The notes under the pieces are model-generated. The model saw nothing but the letters and a program-made list of their open reading frames with translations. It searched no databases and was not told the DNA's origin. This document shows positions 1-8,568 of a stretch of 64,000 nt of DNA, piece by piece. This DNA comes from Streptomyces camelliae (GTDB lineage: Bacteria; Actinomycetota; Actinomycetes; Streptomycetales; Streptomycetaceae), in the NCBI RefSeq assembly GCF_027625935.1, contig NZ_CP115300.1, positions 992,001 to 1,056,000 on the forward strand, in the 5' to 3' direction. The position numbers and the translations under genes were made by a program. Within the stretch, counting starts at the first letter, position 1. The number at the start of each line of letters is the position of its first letter.

Positions 1-227
1 GGTCCCTGGTCCGCAATGATGCCGAGATCAAGGAGGAGATCGAGGGCCGGATCCTCAGGAAGGATCTCCTCCTCGACCCGGCCGCCTTCCGGGTCGAGGT
101 GGAGAACGGCGTGGTGACCGTTGCGGGACGGCTGGACGTGGATCTCATTCCGAAGTTGCTTGAGTCGATCGGGGAGATCGAGGACGTGGTCGAGGTTGTC
201 GATCACCTCAGCGGGAGCGCGCTCTGA
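1..227 (+). CDS. CBS-BON domain protein, C-terminal part (cut by window start)
   Basis: Only the last 74 codons are inside the window; reading starts at base 3 in frame and stops with TGA at 225-227. The visible piece reads as a BON domain: a segment rich in acidic residues (RNDAEIKEEIEGRIL), then a V-E-V-E-N-G-V-V-T-V-A-G-R strand pattern, then an amphipathic helix and a final E-D-V-V-E-V-V-D strand. The three complete CBS-BON proteins at 3991, 6708 and 45580 end the same way, so the missing N-terminus probably carries a pair of CBS domains that sense adenine nucleotides. BON domains are thought to bind membranes or ligands. The gene converges on the GH65 gene, with 24 bases between them. 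Confidence 0.75.
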   Translation, partial: SLVRNDAEIKEEIEGRILRKDLLLDPAAFRVEVENGVVTVAGRLDVDLIPKLLESIGEIEDVVEVVDHLSGSAL

Positions 228-251
228 CCGCGCCGGACCACCTACCTCGGA

Positions 252-2651
252 TCAACCACTCGGCAGCAGGAGCGTGCAGGTTTCTCCGGGCGCGACGGTG
301 ACAGCGCGGTCGCTCAGCACCACGCGGATCGGCGATTCCTCCGATTCGGGCACACTGATCCGCAGCTGTCCGCTCCGCAGCCGTGCGCTCACACCCCAGT
401 GGCCGCGGTAGCGCAGCGAGAACCCGTACTCCGACAGCGCCGGAAGGGGTACCGGGTCCAGCCAGAGAGCGTCCTCTCGGGTCTCCAGACCGGTCAGGCC
501 GCGCTGCACCAGGTCGAGGGTCCCGGCCATGGCGCCGAGGTGGATGCCTTCGCCGGTCGTGCCGCCCTGGAGGTCGGCGACGTCCTCTTCCAGGGCTTCC
601 TGGCAGTACCTCCATGCCTCGGCCCGTCTGGCCCGGGCGAGGACCCAGCCGTGTACGAGACCGCTGAGGGTGGAGCCGTGGCTGGTGCGCTGCAGGTAGT
701 AGTCGACGGTCCTGCGCCACATCTCGTCGTCCACGTCATACCCGAGACGGCGGAACAACTGCTGCAACTCGGCGGGCGAGAAGAGATAACCGAGCATCAG
801 GACATCGGCCTGTTTGGAGGCTTGATAGCGGTTGACCGTGTCCCCCTCGGCCTCCAGGATGCGGTCCAGCCGCCGGATGCTGTCGTAGCGTGCGCGGTAG
901 GCGTCCCAGTCCAGTTCGGCGAGGTCGCCGTAGCCGTCGAACTGGCTGATGACACCCTGGTGGAACGGCACCCGCAACCGCCGGGAGACGTCCTCCCACT
1001 TCGGGAGTTCACCGCCGTCCAGCCCGATGCGCTCGAACAGTTCCTGCCTGCGCCAGGCCGGGAGGCGCCGCACGAGGTCCAGGGCGCGGCTGAGGACCCA
1101 GGCGGCGGTGACGTTGGTGTACGCGTTGTCGTCGAGGCCCGGCCGGCCGGCGTCCGGGTAGCTGTCGTGGTACTCGTCGGGGCCGACCACCCCGCGGATG
1201 CGGTAGCGGCCCGGCTCCGGGGCGGATTCCGCCGTGTCCGCCCAGAAGCGGGCGATCTGCAGCAGCATCTCCGCGCCCTTGGTGTGCAGGTACTCGGTGT
1301 CGCCGGTCGCTTCGCAGTACTGCCACACGTTGTAGGCGATGGCCGAGCCGACGTGGTGCTGGAGCCGGGAGTTGTCCGGCAGCCAGCGGCCCGAACGGGG
1401 GTTGAGATGCAGCTGCTGGGTCTCCTCGCGCCCGTCGCTGCCGCTCTGCCACGGGTACATCGCCCCGGACCTGCCCGCCTCACCGGCCGCGCGGCAGGCC
1501 TGCGGGAGGCGCCGGTGACGGTAGTCCAGCAGCGCCCGCGACACCTCCGGGAAGTGCAGGTTCAGATACGGCAGCACGAACAGCTCGTCCCAGAAGACAT
1601 GGCCCCGGTACGCCTCCCCGTGCAGCCCGCGGGCCGGCACTCCCACATCCAGTTCCGCGGTGTGCGGCGACAGCGTCTGCAGCACATGGAACAGGTGCAG
1701 GCGCAGGGCGCGGCCCGCCTCTCCGGGCACTTGGACGCCCGCGCGCCGCCACAACCGCGCCCATGCGGCGGTGTGGGAGTCCAGGAGCGCCGGGAAGGCC
1801 GGGGCCGCGGTCACCCGGTCGACCGCCGCTCCGAGCGGGTCGCTGATCGCCCGGTCACGGGAGGTGTGCAGGGCCGCGGTCTTGTCCACGACGACGGGCC
1901 GCCCCGGAGCGATCGGTATCACCAGCCGGTGCACGGCACGGTGGCGGGACGGACGGAGCTCCGACGACGTGGGCGGCTGCCCGGTGACGACTGTGCGGGC
2001 CGCCATGCCGATGCCGATGTCGGAGGTGCTGGTGCGGCAGCGCAGCCAGGCCGTGTCGGTCCCCGCGGCACCGGTCTGTACATGGGCGAGGTGGTGCCAG
2101 TTGAGGGACCGGTAACGGTGCACATTGCTGTTGGTCACGTCGCCGTCGAGGGCGGACTCGACCTCGATCTCTCCCGACCACTCCTCGACGGTGAAGACAG
2201 TCCGCAACGCGGCCAGGTGAGGATCGGCCATGTGCACCAGGCGGATCTGCTTCACGCTCAGCATGCCCGCCGCGTCGTCCCGGTAGCGGAACGTGCGCGT
2301 CAGCGTGGCACGGCGCAGATCCAGGGCGTGCCGGTGGCCGAGGAGTTGCCGCCTGTCGGGCGAGAACCACGGGCCCGCCGATCCGTCGGCGGAACGCAGA
2401 CGGAACCGCAGGAGCAGCCAGTTGGGGAGGTTCACCAGGTCCTCGTTCACCACCCGACGCCCGGCCACGGTCGACTCCAGGCGGTTGTAGACCCCGGCCG
2501 CGTAGGTGCCCGGGTAGTGGATGAGGCCCGCCCTGCTCTCGGGCACCGCGCCGCGAGTGGCGAAGTAGCCGTTGCCGAGGGTGCACAACGATTCGCGCAA
2601 CCGCTCGGCAGCGGGGTCGTAACCCTCGTACTCCCAGGTCCACTCCTGCAT
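252..2651 (-). CDS. GH65 family disaccharide phosphorylase/hydrolase
   Basis: A 799-residue protein with the full length and domain order of glycoside hydrolase family 65 (kojibiose, maltose and trehalose phosphorylases): an N-terminal beta-sandwich, an (alpha/alpha)6 barrel and a C-terminal beta-sheet domain. The barrel shows GVVGPDEYHDSY near residue 488, where the family's catalytic Glu sits, and SKQADVL near residue 610, the phosphate-binding segment. Such enzymes split an alpha-disaccharide with phosphate to release beta-glucose 1-phosphate; the exact substrate cannot be read from sequence. The ATG start is followed by MQEWTWEYEGYDP, the usual GH65 opening. A second, distant GH65 copy lies at 58745-61108. 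Unlike that copy, this one has no beta-phosphoglucomutase beside it; its neighbour is a USP gene six bases upstream, suggesting a shared stress transcript. Confidence 0.85.
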   Translation of the reverse strand: MQEWTWEYEGYDPAAERLRESLCTLGNGYFATRGAVPESRAGLIHYPGTYAAGVYNRLESTVAGRRVVNEDLVNLPNWLLLRFRLRSADGSAGPWFSPDRRQLLGHRHALDLRRATLTRTFRYRDDAAGMLSVKQIRLVHMADPHLAALRTVFTVEEWSGEIEVESALDGDVTNSNVHRYRSLNWHHLAHVQTGAAGTDTAWLRCRTSTSDIGIGMAARTVVTGQPPTSSELRPSRHRAVHRLVIPIAPGRPVVVDKTAALHTSRDRAISDPLGAAVDRVTAAPAFPALLDSHTAAWARLWRRAGVQVPGEAGRALRLHLFHVLQTLSPHTAELDVGVPARGLHGEAYRGHVFWDELFVLPYLNLHFPEVSRALLDYRHRRLPQACRAAGEAGRSGAMYPWQSGSDGREETQQLHLNPRSGRWLPDNSRLQHHVGSAIAYNVWQYCEATGDTEYLHTKGAEMLLQIARFWADTAESAPEPGRYRIRGVVGPDEYHDSYPDAGRPGLDDNAYTNVTAAWVLSRALDLVRRLPAWRRQELFERIGLDGGELPKWEDVSRRLRVPFHQGVISQFDGYGDLAELDWDAYRARYDSIRRLDRILEAEGDTVNRYQASKQADVLMLGYLFSPAELQQLFRRLGYDVDDEMWRRTVDYYLQRTSHGSTLSGLVHGWVLARARRAEAWRYCQEALEEDVADLQGGTTGEGIHLGAMAGTLDLVQRGLTGLETREDALWLDPVPLPALSEYGFSLRYRGHWGVSARLRSGQLRISVPESEESPIRVVLSDRAVTVAPGETCTLLLPSG

Positions 2652-2657
2652 GCGTCG

Positions 2658-3533
2658 TCAGGCCCGCTGGGGGACGACGGCGACCGGGCAGTCGGAGTGA
2701 TGGAGCAGGGCGTGGGCGACCCTGCCGAGCTGCAGCCCGAAGTGGCCGTGTCGCCGCAGAGCGCCGACGACCATGAGGTCGGCATCGGCCGATGCCTCCG
2801 GGAGGACCTTGTGGGCGGGGCCCTCGACCGCCCGGCGCTGCACCTCGACCTCGGGGTGATCCCGTACGGCCTCGCGCAGCGCCTCGGTGAGGCGGGTCGC
2901 GGCCCGTTCCTCGTGGGCCTGGGCGGCGTCGTCCGCGATCAGGGGATGGTCCACGTGCTCGTGGGCGGGGACACGCCAGGCCTGTACGGCAGCGAGCGTG
3001 CAGCCGCGTACCTCGGCCTCCCGAACGGCGAACCGTACGGCTGCCGAGCCCTCGTCGGAGTCGCCGACGCCGACCACGACCCGGCCGAGGGAGCCCTGCC
3101 GTTTCTGCTCCCCGCCGCGGACCACGATCACCGGGCACACGGCGCGGGCGGCCACTGCGAGGCTGACCGAGCCCAGCAGCATCCCGGCGAGCCCGCCTCG
3201 GCCGCGGGAGCCGGTGACCAGGGCGAAGGCCTCATGACCCGCGTGCAAGAGCGCGGAGACGGCGTCGTCGGGCAGCACGTCGGTCGACACCTTGACCTCC
3301 GGGTTGCGAAGCCGGGCGCGTTCCGCGCAGGACGCGACGATGTGCTCCGCCATGACCTCTTCGGCCGGACGATCGGTGCCGAAGGACGGGCGGCCTCCTT
3401 CGTACCGCTCCCACCGGGATGCGTGGACGAGCCGCAAGGACAGCCCGTGCCGCGCCGCCTCGTCCACGGCCCAGTCCACCGCCTGCAGGCTGGAATCCGA
3501 TCCGTCGACACCCACGACCAGCGGGAGCTCCAT
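2658..3533 (-). CDS. Tandem universal stress protein (two USP domains)
   Basis: A 291-residue protein with two USP domains. The first opens with MELPLVVGVDGSDSS and carries the nucleotide-binding loop GSRGRGGLAGMLLGSVS; the second opens with LGRVVVGVGDSDEGS and ends with a degenerate loop (VVGALRRHGHFGLQLGRV). USPs of this ATP-binding type are cytoplasmic, and in mycobacteria (Rv2623) they slow growth under hypoxia. The ATG at 3531-3533 is chosen because VVGVDGS follows directly, as in all family members; the frame stays open upstream but reads as random Arg/Pro-rich sequence. It lies six bases upstream of the GH65 start and is likely co-transcribed with it. Confidence 0.9.
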   Translation of the reverse strand: MELPLVVGVDGSDSSLQAVDWAVDEAARHGLSLRLVHASRWERYEGGRPSFGTDRPAEEVMAEHIVASCAERARLRNPEVKVSTDVLPDDAVSALLHAGHEAFALVTGSRGRGGLAGMLLGSVSLAVAARAVCPVIVVRGGEQKRQGSLGRVVVGVGDSDEGSAAVRFAVREAEVRGCTLAAVQAWRVPAHEHVDHPLIADDAAQAHEERAATRLTEALREAVRDHPEVEVQRRAVEGPAHKVLPEASADADLMVVGALRRHGHFGLQLGRVAHALLHHSDCPVAVVPQRA

Positions 3534-3773
3534 CGTCACCACCGCCTCTTCCTTCCAGGCCACTGCGGCAACCCCCGCCACCACCGTCGCACCGTCCCGG
3601 GTCCACCGCGACATGCGGATCGGCTCTCGGCGGGGGTCCCGGTCCGGGTTGGCGCCGCGCTGGTTTGCGGCCATCGTGGAGTCGTACGGCCGGCTGGAAC
3701 AGAGCAACGGGTTCCGCCACCCGCGTCGTCGGCATGGTCACGTTCGAGGCCGCGGCGAAAGGAGGCCGCTGTG

Positions 3774-3966
3774 ATGGCGAGGACCAGTGTTTTCGGTTCC
3801 CTGCCCAAGGACCGTCGTGATCAGCTCATGTCGCTCGCGCGTGAGGTCTCGTTCGTGGCGGGCGAGCACTGGCATCCGGGGGCCGAGGCGAGCAGCCCGG
3901 CTCAGGTCCGCCCGGATACGACTGCTCGACCCGTACGCACCCCACGGCGCGGGTGAAGTGCCCTGA
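3774..3966 (+). pseudogene. Remnant of a Crp-like cyclic-nucleotide-binding gene (internal deletion)
   Basis: ATG at 3774, after an AAAGGAGG site, begins MARTSVFGSLPKDRRDQL, which matches the start of the intact cyclic-nucleotide-binding-fold protein at 35529 (HGFLGALSTGHRERLLSF). After about 35 codons similarity stops. The next recognisable piece, in another frame, is RIRLLDPYAPHGAGE ending at TGA 3964-3966, matching the last helix of the 35529 protein (RIRLLDLYRPPGGG). About 100 codons of the beta-barrel core are therefore missing, including the ligand-binding region. The uninterrupted first frame stops at 3954-3956. No function is expected. It lies just upstream of a CBS-BON gene. Confidence 0.75.
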
Positions 3967-3990
3967 CGGGGCGAGAGGAGGAGGTCCGGC

Positions 3991-4653
3991 ATGTCCGAGA
4001 CCCCGCACAACGTGAGCGACGTGATGACCCCGACGGTCGTGGCCGTGGGACGCGACGCGCCCTTCAAGGAGATCGTCCAGACCATGCAGCAGTGGAAGGT
4101 CAGTGCCATGCCGGTCCTGGAGGGCGAAGGGCGCGTCATCGGCGTCGTCTCCGAAGCCGATCTGCTGCCCAAGGAGGAGTTCCGCGAGGCCGCCTCGACC
4201 CTCTTCGAGCAGCGCCGGCGCCTGTCCGACCTCGCCAAGGCGGGTGCGGTGACGGCGGGGCAGCTCATGAGCACCCCCGCCGTCACGGTCCACCCCGACA
4301 CCACACTGGCGCAGGCGGCCAGGATCATGGCCGTCAAGCACATCAAGCGGCTGCCCGTGGTCGACGACCTGGACATGCTGCAGGGCATCGTCAGCCGCGC
4401 GGATCTGCTGAAAGTCTTCCTGCGGCCGGACGAGGACATCGAGGAGGAGGTCCGCCGCACGGTGGTGTCCTACCTCTTCCCGGCGGCCAGCCACGGTATC
4501 CACGTGAACGTGCACGAGGGAGTGGTCACCCTCCGCGGACACATCCGCGACTCCTCGCTCATCTCGGTGGCCGTGCGCCTCGTCCGTGCCGTGGAAGGCG
4601 TCGTGGACGTCGAGCCGGATCTCACCGGCGAGTCCGCCACCCCGGCCGAGTGA
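3991..4653 (+). CDS. CBS-BON domain protein
   Basis: A 220-residue soluble protein. Residues about 10-65 and 90-150 form two CBS repeats (VSDVMTPTVVAVG with PFKEIVQ, then AGQLMSTPAVTVHPD with IKRLPVVDDLDMLQGIVSR). Residues about 155-215 form a BON domain (INVHEGVVTLRGHI pattern). CBS pairs normally bind adenine nucleotides and report energy state; the output of the CBS-BON fusion is unknown. The ATG follows a strong GGAGGAGG site. Three relatives lie in this window (1-227, 6708-7382, 45580-46242). Mycobacterial CBS protein HRP1 is one of the most strongly hypoxia-induced proteins, which fits the neighbourhood. Confidence 0.88.
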   Translation: MSETPHNVSDVMTPTVVAVGRDAPFKEIVQTMQQWKVSAMPVLEGEGRVIGVVSEADLLPKEEFREAASTLFEQRRRLSDLAKAGAVTAGQLMSTPAVTVHPDTTLAQAARIMAVKHIKRLPVVDDLDMLQGIVSRADLLKVFLRPDEDIEEEVRRTVVSYLFPAASHGIHVNVHEGVVTLRGHIRDSSLISVAVRLVRAVEGVVDVEPDLTGESATPAE

Positions 4654-4672
4654 GCCGTTCGGACAACTCCCG

Positions 4673-5666
4673 TCAGGGCTGGATGTCAAGTATCTCCTGC
4701 ACCGGACGGCGAGGTGTGCTGGGGCCTTTGGGACCGTAGCCCAGACGAAGCACCATCTGCACGTGACCGGTGCCCGATATCGGTTCCCGCAACGGCCGGC
4801 GCAGGTCCGGCCACTCCAGGGCCTGGGTGACGAACGAGCTGGACAGACCTTCGCGCGTGGCCGGCAGCAGGACACGCTCCATGGCCTGGCCTGCGCGCAG
4901 CCGGTCCTCGGGCCGGTCGCGGGCCGTGCTGAGCAGGGCCAGGTGAGGGGAGCGTTCGAACGCGGTCGCGCGGCGGCCCTCCACTGGCCTATGACCGGCA
5001 AAGTCGCGCATCGGGGCCCTGCCGTCGAGCTAGCGCGGCCCGAAGGCGTACTCCGGAACGCCATCCTGGGCCGTGTTCACCCCGCCGTACCGATCCGGGT
5101 CCAGGCGGCCGGGTCCTCGTCGCTGCCCCGGTCGGTCGGATTGCGTGCCTCGGCTTCCTCGACCAGTTCCAGGACCGTCTGCAGATGCCATGCGGTGGCG
5201 AAAGACAGTGCGGCTCCCTGACGGTCGGCGGCATCACACAGCGCCGTCCGCACGGCCTCGGGTATCTCTGTCTCCTCGAACGGGAAACGGCTGCTGTGCC
5301 GCTCGTGAATCGCCGGATACAGCGCGGCGAGGTCGCTGTCGCCACTGCCGAGACCGGTCAGCTGCGCGGTCGCCGGCAATGCCGGATCGGCGGGCGCGGG
5401 CAGCAGCCGGGTGGCCGGGTACCAGCCCCCATGGACCGCGGCGACCTGCAGGTTGAGCAGGGCGGCGCCGCAACCGATGTGGAGGGCGCGGGTGTCGGGG
5501 TCGGCGTGCGGCATGACGCGGTCGAAATCGGCGCGTACGTGGAAGGTGTGGCTGCTCTGGAAGCAGCGAAAGCACCACGGCTGCGCGTTGTGCATCGACG
5601 GCGCGGCGGCGGCGTCGTGGACCAGGGCTGTCACATGCTCTGGAGAAAGTGCTGGTCCCGGACCCT
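4673..5666 (-). pseudogene. Acg-family FMN nitroreductase-like gene, frameshifted and interrupted
   Basis: Two halves of one Acg-type protein (family of Rv2032, DosR regulon) lie in different frames. The N-terminal half (about 5077-5666) includes the hallmark APSMHNAQPW and LLNLQVAAVHGGW and runs to EDPAAWTRIG. The C-terminal half (4673-5011) holds the tail AFERSPHLALLSTARDRP, ALEWPDLRRPLREP and MVLRLGYGP. Between them a frameshift near 5075-5090 is followed by an in-frame TAG (5030-5032) in the stretch EYAFGPR-stop-LDGRAPMRDF. No convincing start codon with a ribosome site was seen at the N-terminus. Two independent lesions make this a decayed gene rather than a single sequencing slip. Intact homologues have roughly 330 residues. 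Confidence 0.8.
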
Positions 5667-5685
5667 CCCTTTGCGAGTCTGCGAG

Positions 5686-5708
5686 CCCGCCCTTGGGGCT
5701 TGGGCGGG
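5686..5708. terminator. GC hairpin between two pseudogenes
   Basis: A perfect 7-base-pair inverted repeat, CCCGCCC (5686-5692) and GGGCGGG (5702-5708), with a 9-base loop. It lies between the Acg and XRE-PPOX remnants, both on the minus strand. There is no T-tract, so it is only terminator-like, as is common in streptomycetes. Confidence 0.35.
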
Positions 5709-5776
5709 GCCCGCTCTTGCAGTCCCGTGATCTCGGCCGTGCAACGCGCGCCGGGCGACAGTAGTCCGTGGTCCGC

Positions 5777-6554
5777 TCACTGACCGGCCGGACTGATGCG
5801 GCGCCCCCTGAGGCGGGTGGGCCGGATCGACACCCACCTCTCGCGCCGGTCGCCCGCCCACGGCGTGGTGTGGGCGTGATCGGCCGGCCGTCGCACCTCG
5901 TCGGGGTCCATGACAACCCGCGCGGGGCCGACGACGAGCACGCTCCGGCCCTGGCTCATGGCCTCGTCCACATGGTCGGCCTCGAAGGCGACTTCCGATC
6001 CCACGGCTGTCTCAGGGGCCGAGCCGGTGCGGGCCGGACGACGATCGCGTCGTCGACGACCTCGCAGTTCACCGGGACGACCGCCGGGCCGTCGGGCGTC
6101 GACACGGCGACGCGCCCGACACCGTGCGCGGAAAGCCGGGCACGGCATTCGCCGGGGCCGAGGTCCCGCAGCTGAGGGTGCAGGAGCGCCTGTCTCTGAC
6201 CGGGCGGCAGATCGATACCGCCCCCGCGCAGGGCTGCGACGCTCGTGCCGAGCGCGTCGGCCGGGCCGGCCTGATGAGACTCGCCAGGCTCGGGTCGGCC
6301 GGCCGTTCTTCGAGGTACGCCAGGCAGTCCGGCGCCATCGGGGCGCGGCGGGCCGCCTCTCCCCGGCTCAGTCCCTGCCGCTTGCGTTCCGCAGCAACGC
6401 GTCGCCCGATGACACCGGAATCGGGCGCACTGCCCGGCCAGGTTCCGCCGGACCCGGCATCCGCCTGCTCACCCGTATTGCCCGGCCGGTGCTCGACGTG
6501 ACGGACATGCGCGTCGGGCCCGACAACGAGGTGATCGCCGAGTTGAGCTCGCAT
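5777..6554 (-). pseudogene. DUF1918 remnant fused to a broken XRE-HTH/PPOX (flavin-nucleotide-binding) gene
   Basis: Reading from 6554: MRAQLGDHLV is a DUF1918 start, followed directly by GPDAHVRHVEHRPG, the end of that domain, so about 40 codons are missing. The same frame then gives an XRE helix-turn-helix (GRRVAAERKRQGLSRGEAA, MAPDCLAYLEERPADPSLA). The continuation, in a second frame, is VAALRGGGIDLPPGQRQAL, then LSAHGVGRVAVSTPDGPAVV and NCEVVDDAIVV. The C-terminal PPOX part, in a third frame, is VGSEVAFEADHVDEAMSQG, WSV-like ...SVLVVGPARVV and RRERWVSIRPTRLRG, ending at 5777. Intact HTH-PPOX proteins are single-frame proteins of about 210-230 residues. At least two frameshifts are needed, so no product is expected. 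Confidence 0.75.
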
Positions 6555-6707
6555 GATCGCCACCGCTTCCTCAAAATGGTGCTGTACCCGACGTGCCACG
6601 CGCGATGTGCCGCCGCACGGGCTGACAGATCCTGCTTCCGGGCCGGCTCCTGACACGCTTGACACGTGACCGCCCCTGGGTGTCGCCACCCGGAACGGAG
6701 AGGCGAG

Positions 6708-7382
6708 ATGCACCACCGTACGGTCGGTGAGCTCATGACCCGGAACGTCGTCCGGGCCCCGCGGGACATGCCGTTCAAGGAGATCGTGAAGCTGCTGGCG
6801 GATCACGACGTCACCGCCGTGCCCGTGGTCGACGAACTGGACCGCCCGATGGGTGTGGTGTCCGAGGCCGACCTACTGCGCAAGTCCTCCGCCCAGGCGG
6901 ACCCGTCCGGCCGAACACCTATCCCCCATCTGGAGGCGTGGGAGCGGGCCAAGGCCGAGGGCGCGAGGGCCGAGGAGCTGATGTCGGCTCCCGCCGTGTG
7001 CGCCCGCCCGGAGTGGACGGTGGTCGAGGCGGCCCGTCTCATGGCGGTCCAGAACGTCAAACGGCTGCCCGTGGTGGACGAGACGGACCGGCTCCAGGGC
7101 ATCGTCAGCCGCGGTGACCTGTTGCGGATCTTCCTGCGCCGTGACGACGCCATCCGTGACGAGATCACCGTGGACGTGCTGCAACAAACGCTTCGGCTTC
7201 TCCCCTCGGAGGTGACGGTCGAGGTGCGCGAGGGGCAGGTGACCCTCGGTGGGTCCGTCGAGGTCAAGAGCCTCATCCCCGTCATCGAGCGGCTGTGCCG
7301 CAGCGTCGACGGCGTGGTGTCGGTCGCCGAGCACATCGCGTACCGGACCGACGACTCACGGAGTTCACCCACCGGCACGTGA
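6708..7382 (+). CDS. CBS-BON domain protein
   Basis: A 224-residue protein with two CBS repeats (VGELMTRNVVRAPRDMPFKEI and EELMSAPAVCARPE...NVKRLPVVDETDRLQGIVSR) and a C-terminal BON domain (VTVEVREGQVTLGGSVEV, then VDGVVSVAEHIAYR). The ATG at 6708 is chosen because it follows CGGAGAGGCGAG and precedes the conserved HHRTVGELM; the in-frame ATG 42 bases upstream has no ribosome site. Its role is presumably sensing of adenylate charge, as for the relatives at 3991 and 45580. It converges on hsp20 with a hairpin between them. Confidence 0.88.
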   Translation: MHHRTVGELMTRNVVRAPRDMPFKEIVKLLADHDVTAVPVVDELDRPMGVVSEADLLRKSSAQADPSGRTPIPHLEAWERAKAEGARAEELMSAPAVCARPEWTVVEAARLMAVQNVKRLPVVDETDRLQGIVSRGDLLRIFLRRDDAIRDEITVDVLQQTLRLLPSEVTVEVREGQVTLGGSVEVKSLIPVIERLCRSVDGVVSVAEHIAYRTDDSRSSPTGT

Positions 7383-7408
7383 GACATCGCAGGACCGGGG
7401 CGGGGCGA

Positions 7409-7433
7409 GGGCCGACGGCGGAACCGCCGGCCC
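7409..7433. terminator. Bidirectional terminator-like hairpin
   Basis: The inverted repeat GGGCCGACGGCGG-AA-CCGCCGGCCC forms a long GC stem with one bulged base. It lies in the 80-base gap between the converging CBS-BON and hsp20 genes, where a shared terminator is expected. Confidence 0.6.
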
Positions 7434-7462
7434 TTCGGGGAGAGAAGCCGGGAACGCTCGGC

Positions 7463-7921
7463 TCAGCCGGCGATCTCGATGCGGTGCGGCTTGGCCTGCT
7501 CCGCCTTCGGGACGCGCACCGTGAGGACTCCGTTGGCCAGCTCCGCACTGATGTGCTCGGTGTCGGAATCCGGCGGCAGACTCGTGCGGTAGTCGAACTG
7601 CCCGATGTGGCGGGTGTGCCGCCGGACCACCCCGGTGCGTTCCTTCTCCTTGATCTCACCGTGGACATCGAGTTCGGAGGCCGTGACCTCCAGGGTGATC
7701 TGGTCCTTGCTCACGCCGGGAAGCTCCAGCTCCACCAGGTAGGCGTCCTCGGTGTCCTCGACATCGGCCAGGGGCGCCCACGCCTCGGCCGCGCCGAACT
7801 CACCGGAACCGGGGAAGGCGGACTGCATGAGCCGGTCCATCCGGGTGTGCAGATCCTCCAGTTCGCGGAAGGGGTCCCACGCCGGGAAAGCGCCCCTGCT
7901 GCGTCGGACGGGAAGTGTCAT
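7463..7921 (-). CDS. hsp20: Small heat shock protein, Hsp20/alpha-crystallin family
   Basis: A 152-residue protein with a short N-terminal arm (MTLPVRRSRGAFPAWDPFRELEDLHTRMD pattern) and an alpha-crystallin domain from about residue 45: YLVELELPGVSKDQI, then LDVHGEIKEKERTG, and the typical C-terminal ANGVLTVRVPKAE followed by the final I-E-I motif. It is an ATP-independent holdase that keeps unfolding proteins soluble; in mycobacteria the DosR-controlled HspX has this role in dormancy. The ATG at 7919-7921 follows AAGGAGGACGACCG; upstream in-frame codons are not conserved. A broken second copy lies at 27182-27497. No HAIR or CIRCE element was seen upstream. Confidence 0.9.
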   Translation of the reverse strand: MTLPVRRSRGAFPAWDPFRELEDLHTRMDRLMQSAFPGSGEFGAAEAWAPLADVEDTEDAYLVELELPGVSKDQITLEVTASELDVHGEIKEKERTGVVRRHTRHIGQFDYRTSLPPDSDTEHISAELANGVLTVRVPKAEQAKPHRIEIAG

Positions 7922-8001
7922 CGGTCGTCCTCCTTGCTTGCGGTGCGGCAGCGCCCGCCCCGCCGGGCATCCGCGGGATGCGGTCGCTGCGCCACGGTCG
8001 T

Positions 8002-8292
8002 TCACCTGGACCATCCCGACGCCGGGCGGGTACCTGACCCGGTCGCGAGTGCGCCCATGCCGTCGATGTCACGCCCGGCGGCCTCCGCCGGCGGCCGGCC
8101 GAGGTCGTGCAGGGCCCCGCCCGCTGCCAGTTCGTCACCGATCTCCGGCACATCCGTGTCCACGGGGTTGCAGCGCGCGGACCCGTGGCCGGTGAGCGCC
8201 GTGGTCGGGGTGTCCAGCACCACGCGTGCCTTCGTCGTACCGTCGTCCTCGAAGAGGTAGAGGTGAACCTTCCACTCCACGGTATGCGGCAT
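8002..8292 (-). CDS. DUF1876 domain protein
   Basis: A 96-residue protein beginning MPHTVEWKVHLYLFEDDGTTKARVVLDT, the DUF1876 signature; it continues GHGSARCNPVDTDVPEIGDELAAGGAL. This small actinobacterial family has an alpha-beta fold resembling dsRNA-binding-type domains, but no activity is established. The ATG at 8290-8292 is preceded by GAGGAGGAATGCG. In other actinomycetes members sit in stress loci like this one. The coding frame runs on to 8002 with a Gly/Ser/Arg tail of about 10 residues after the domain. Confidence 0.8.
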   Translation of the reverse strand: MPHTVEWKVHLYLFEDDGTTKARVVLDTPTTALTGHGSARCNPVDTDVPEIGDELAAGGALHDLGRPPAEAAGRDIDGMGALATGSGTRPASGWSR

Positions 8293-8303
8293 CGCATTCC
8301 TCC

Positions 8304-8522
8304 TCATCTCACTACGGACCGGTGTGATCCGGATGCTGTCCGCTCACAGCACCGCAGCTCCGCGGCCAAGAACCGGGTCTCTTCCTCGATACGGCGCCGG
8401 CCCCGGTCGGCGAGTGCCGTCAGCCGCTCGCAGGCCACCACCCGCTGCGCGGCACGGGACCGGATCCGGCGGGCCGTGGACGGGAGTTCGGCCGGATCGG
8501 CAGCGAACCTCTCCGCGCACAC
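8304..8522 (-). CDS. Hypothetical small protein
   Basis: A 72-codon frame with a GTG start, ending 11 bases upstream of the DUF1876 start; its TGA lies inside the downstream ribosome site, as in a coupled operon. The product is helical and highly charged (RRIRSRAAQRVVACERLTAL, RRRIEEETRFLAAELR), with no transmembrane segment or known motif. The AAGGAGG upstream lies about 15 bases from the GTG, a little far, so the start may be displaced or the 5' end damaged. I do not recognise a family. Alternatively it is a fortuitous frame. Confidence 0.35.
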   Translation of the reverse strand: MCAERFAADPAELPSTARRIRSRAAQRVVACERLTALADRGRRRIEEETRFLAAELRCCERTASGSHRSVVR

Positions 8523-8568
8523 AGGGCGTCAGCGCCACCTCCTTGGCGCCGGTGCGGGCCCTGGCCTG

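Noticed and set aside
399..3956. Very long open frame of 1185 codons on the plus strand
   Set aside because: It is antisense to the GH65 and USP genes, a typical artefact of GC-rich codon bias. It has no family resemblance; only its last 60 codons correspond to the Crp-like remnant.
4721..4735. GGGGCCTTTGGGACC as a regulatory palindrome
   Set aside because: It falls inside the coding remnant of the Acg gene (LGYGPKGP codons) and has no start codon downstream.
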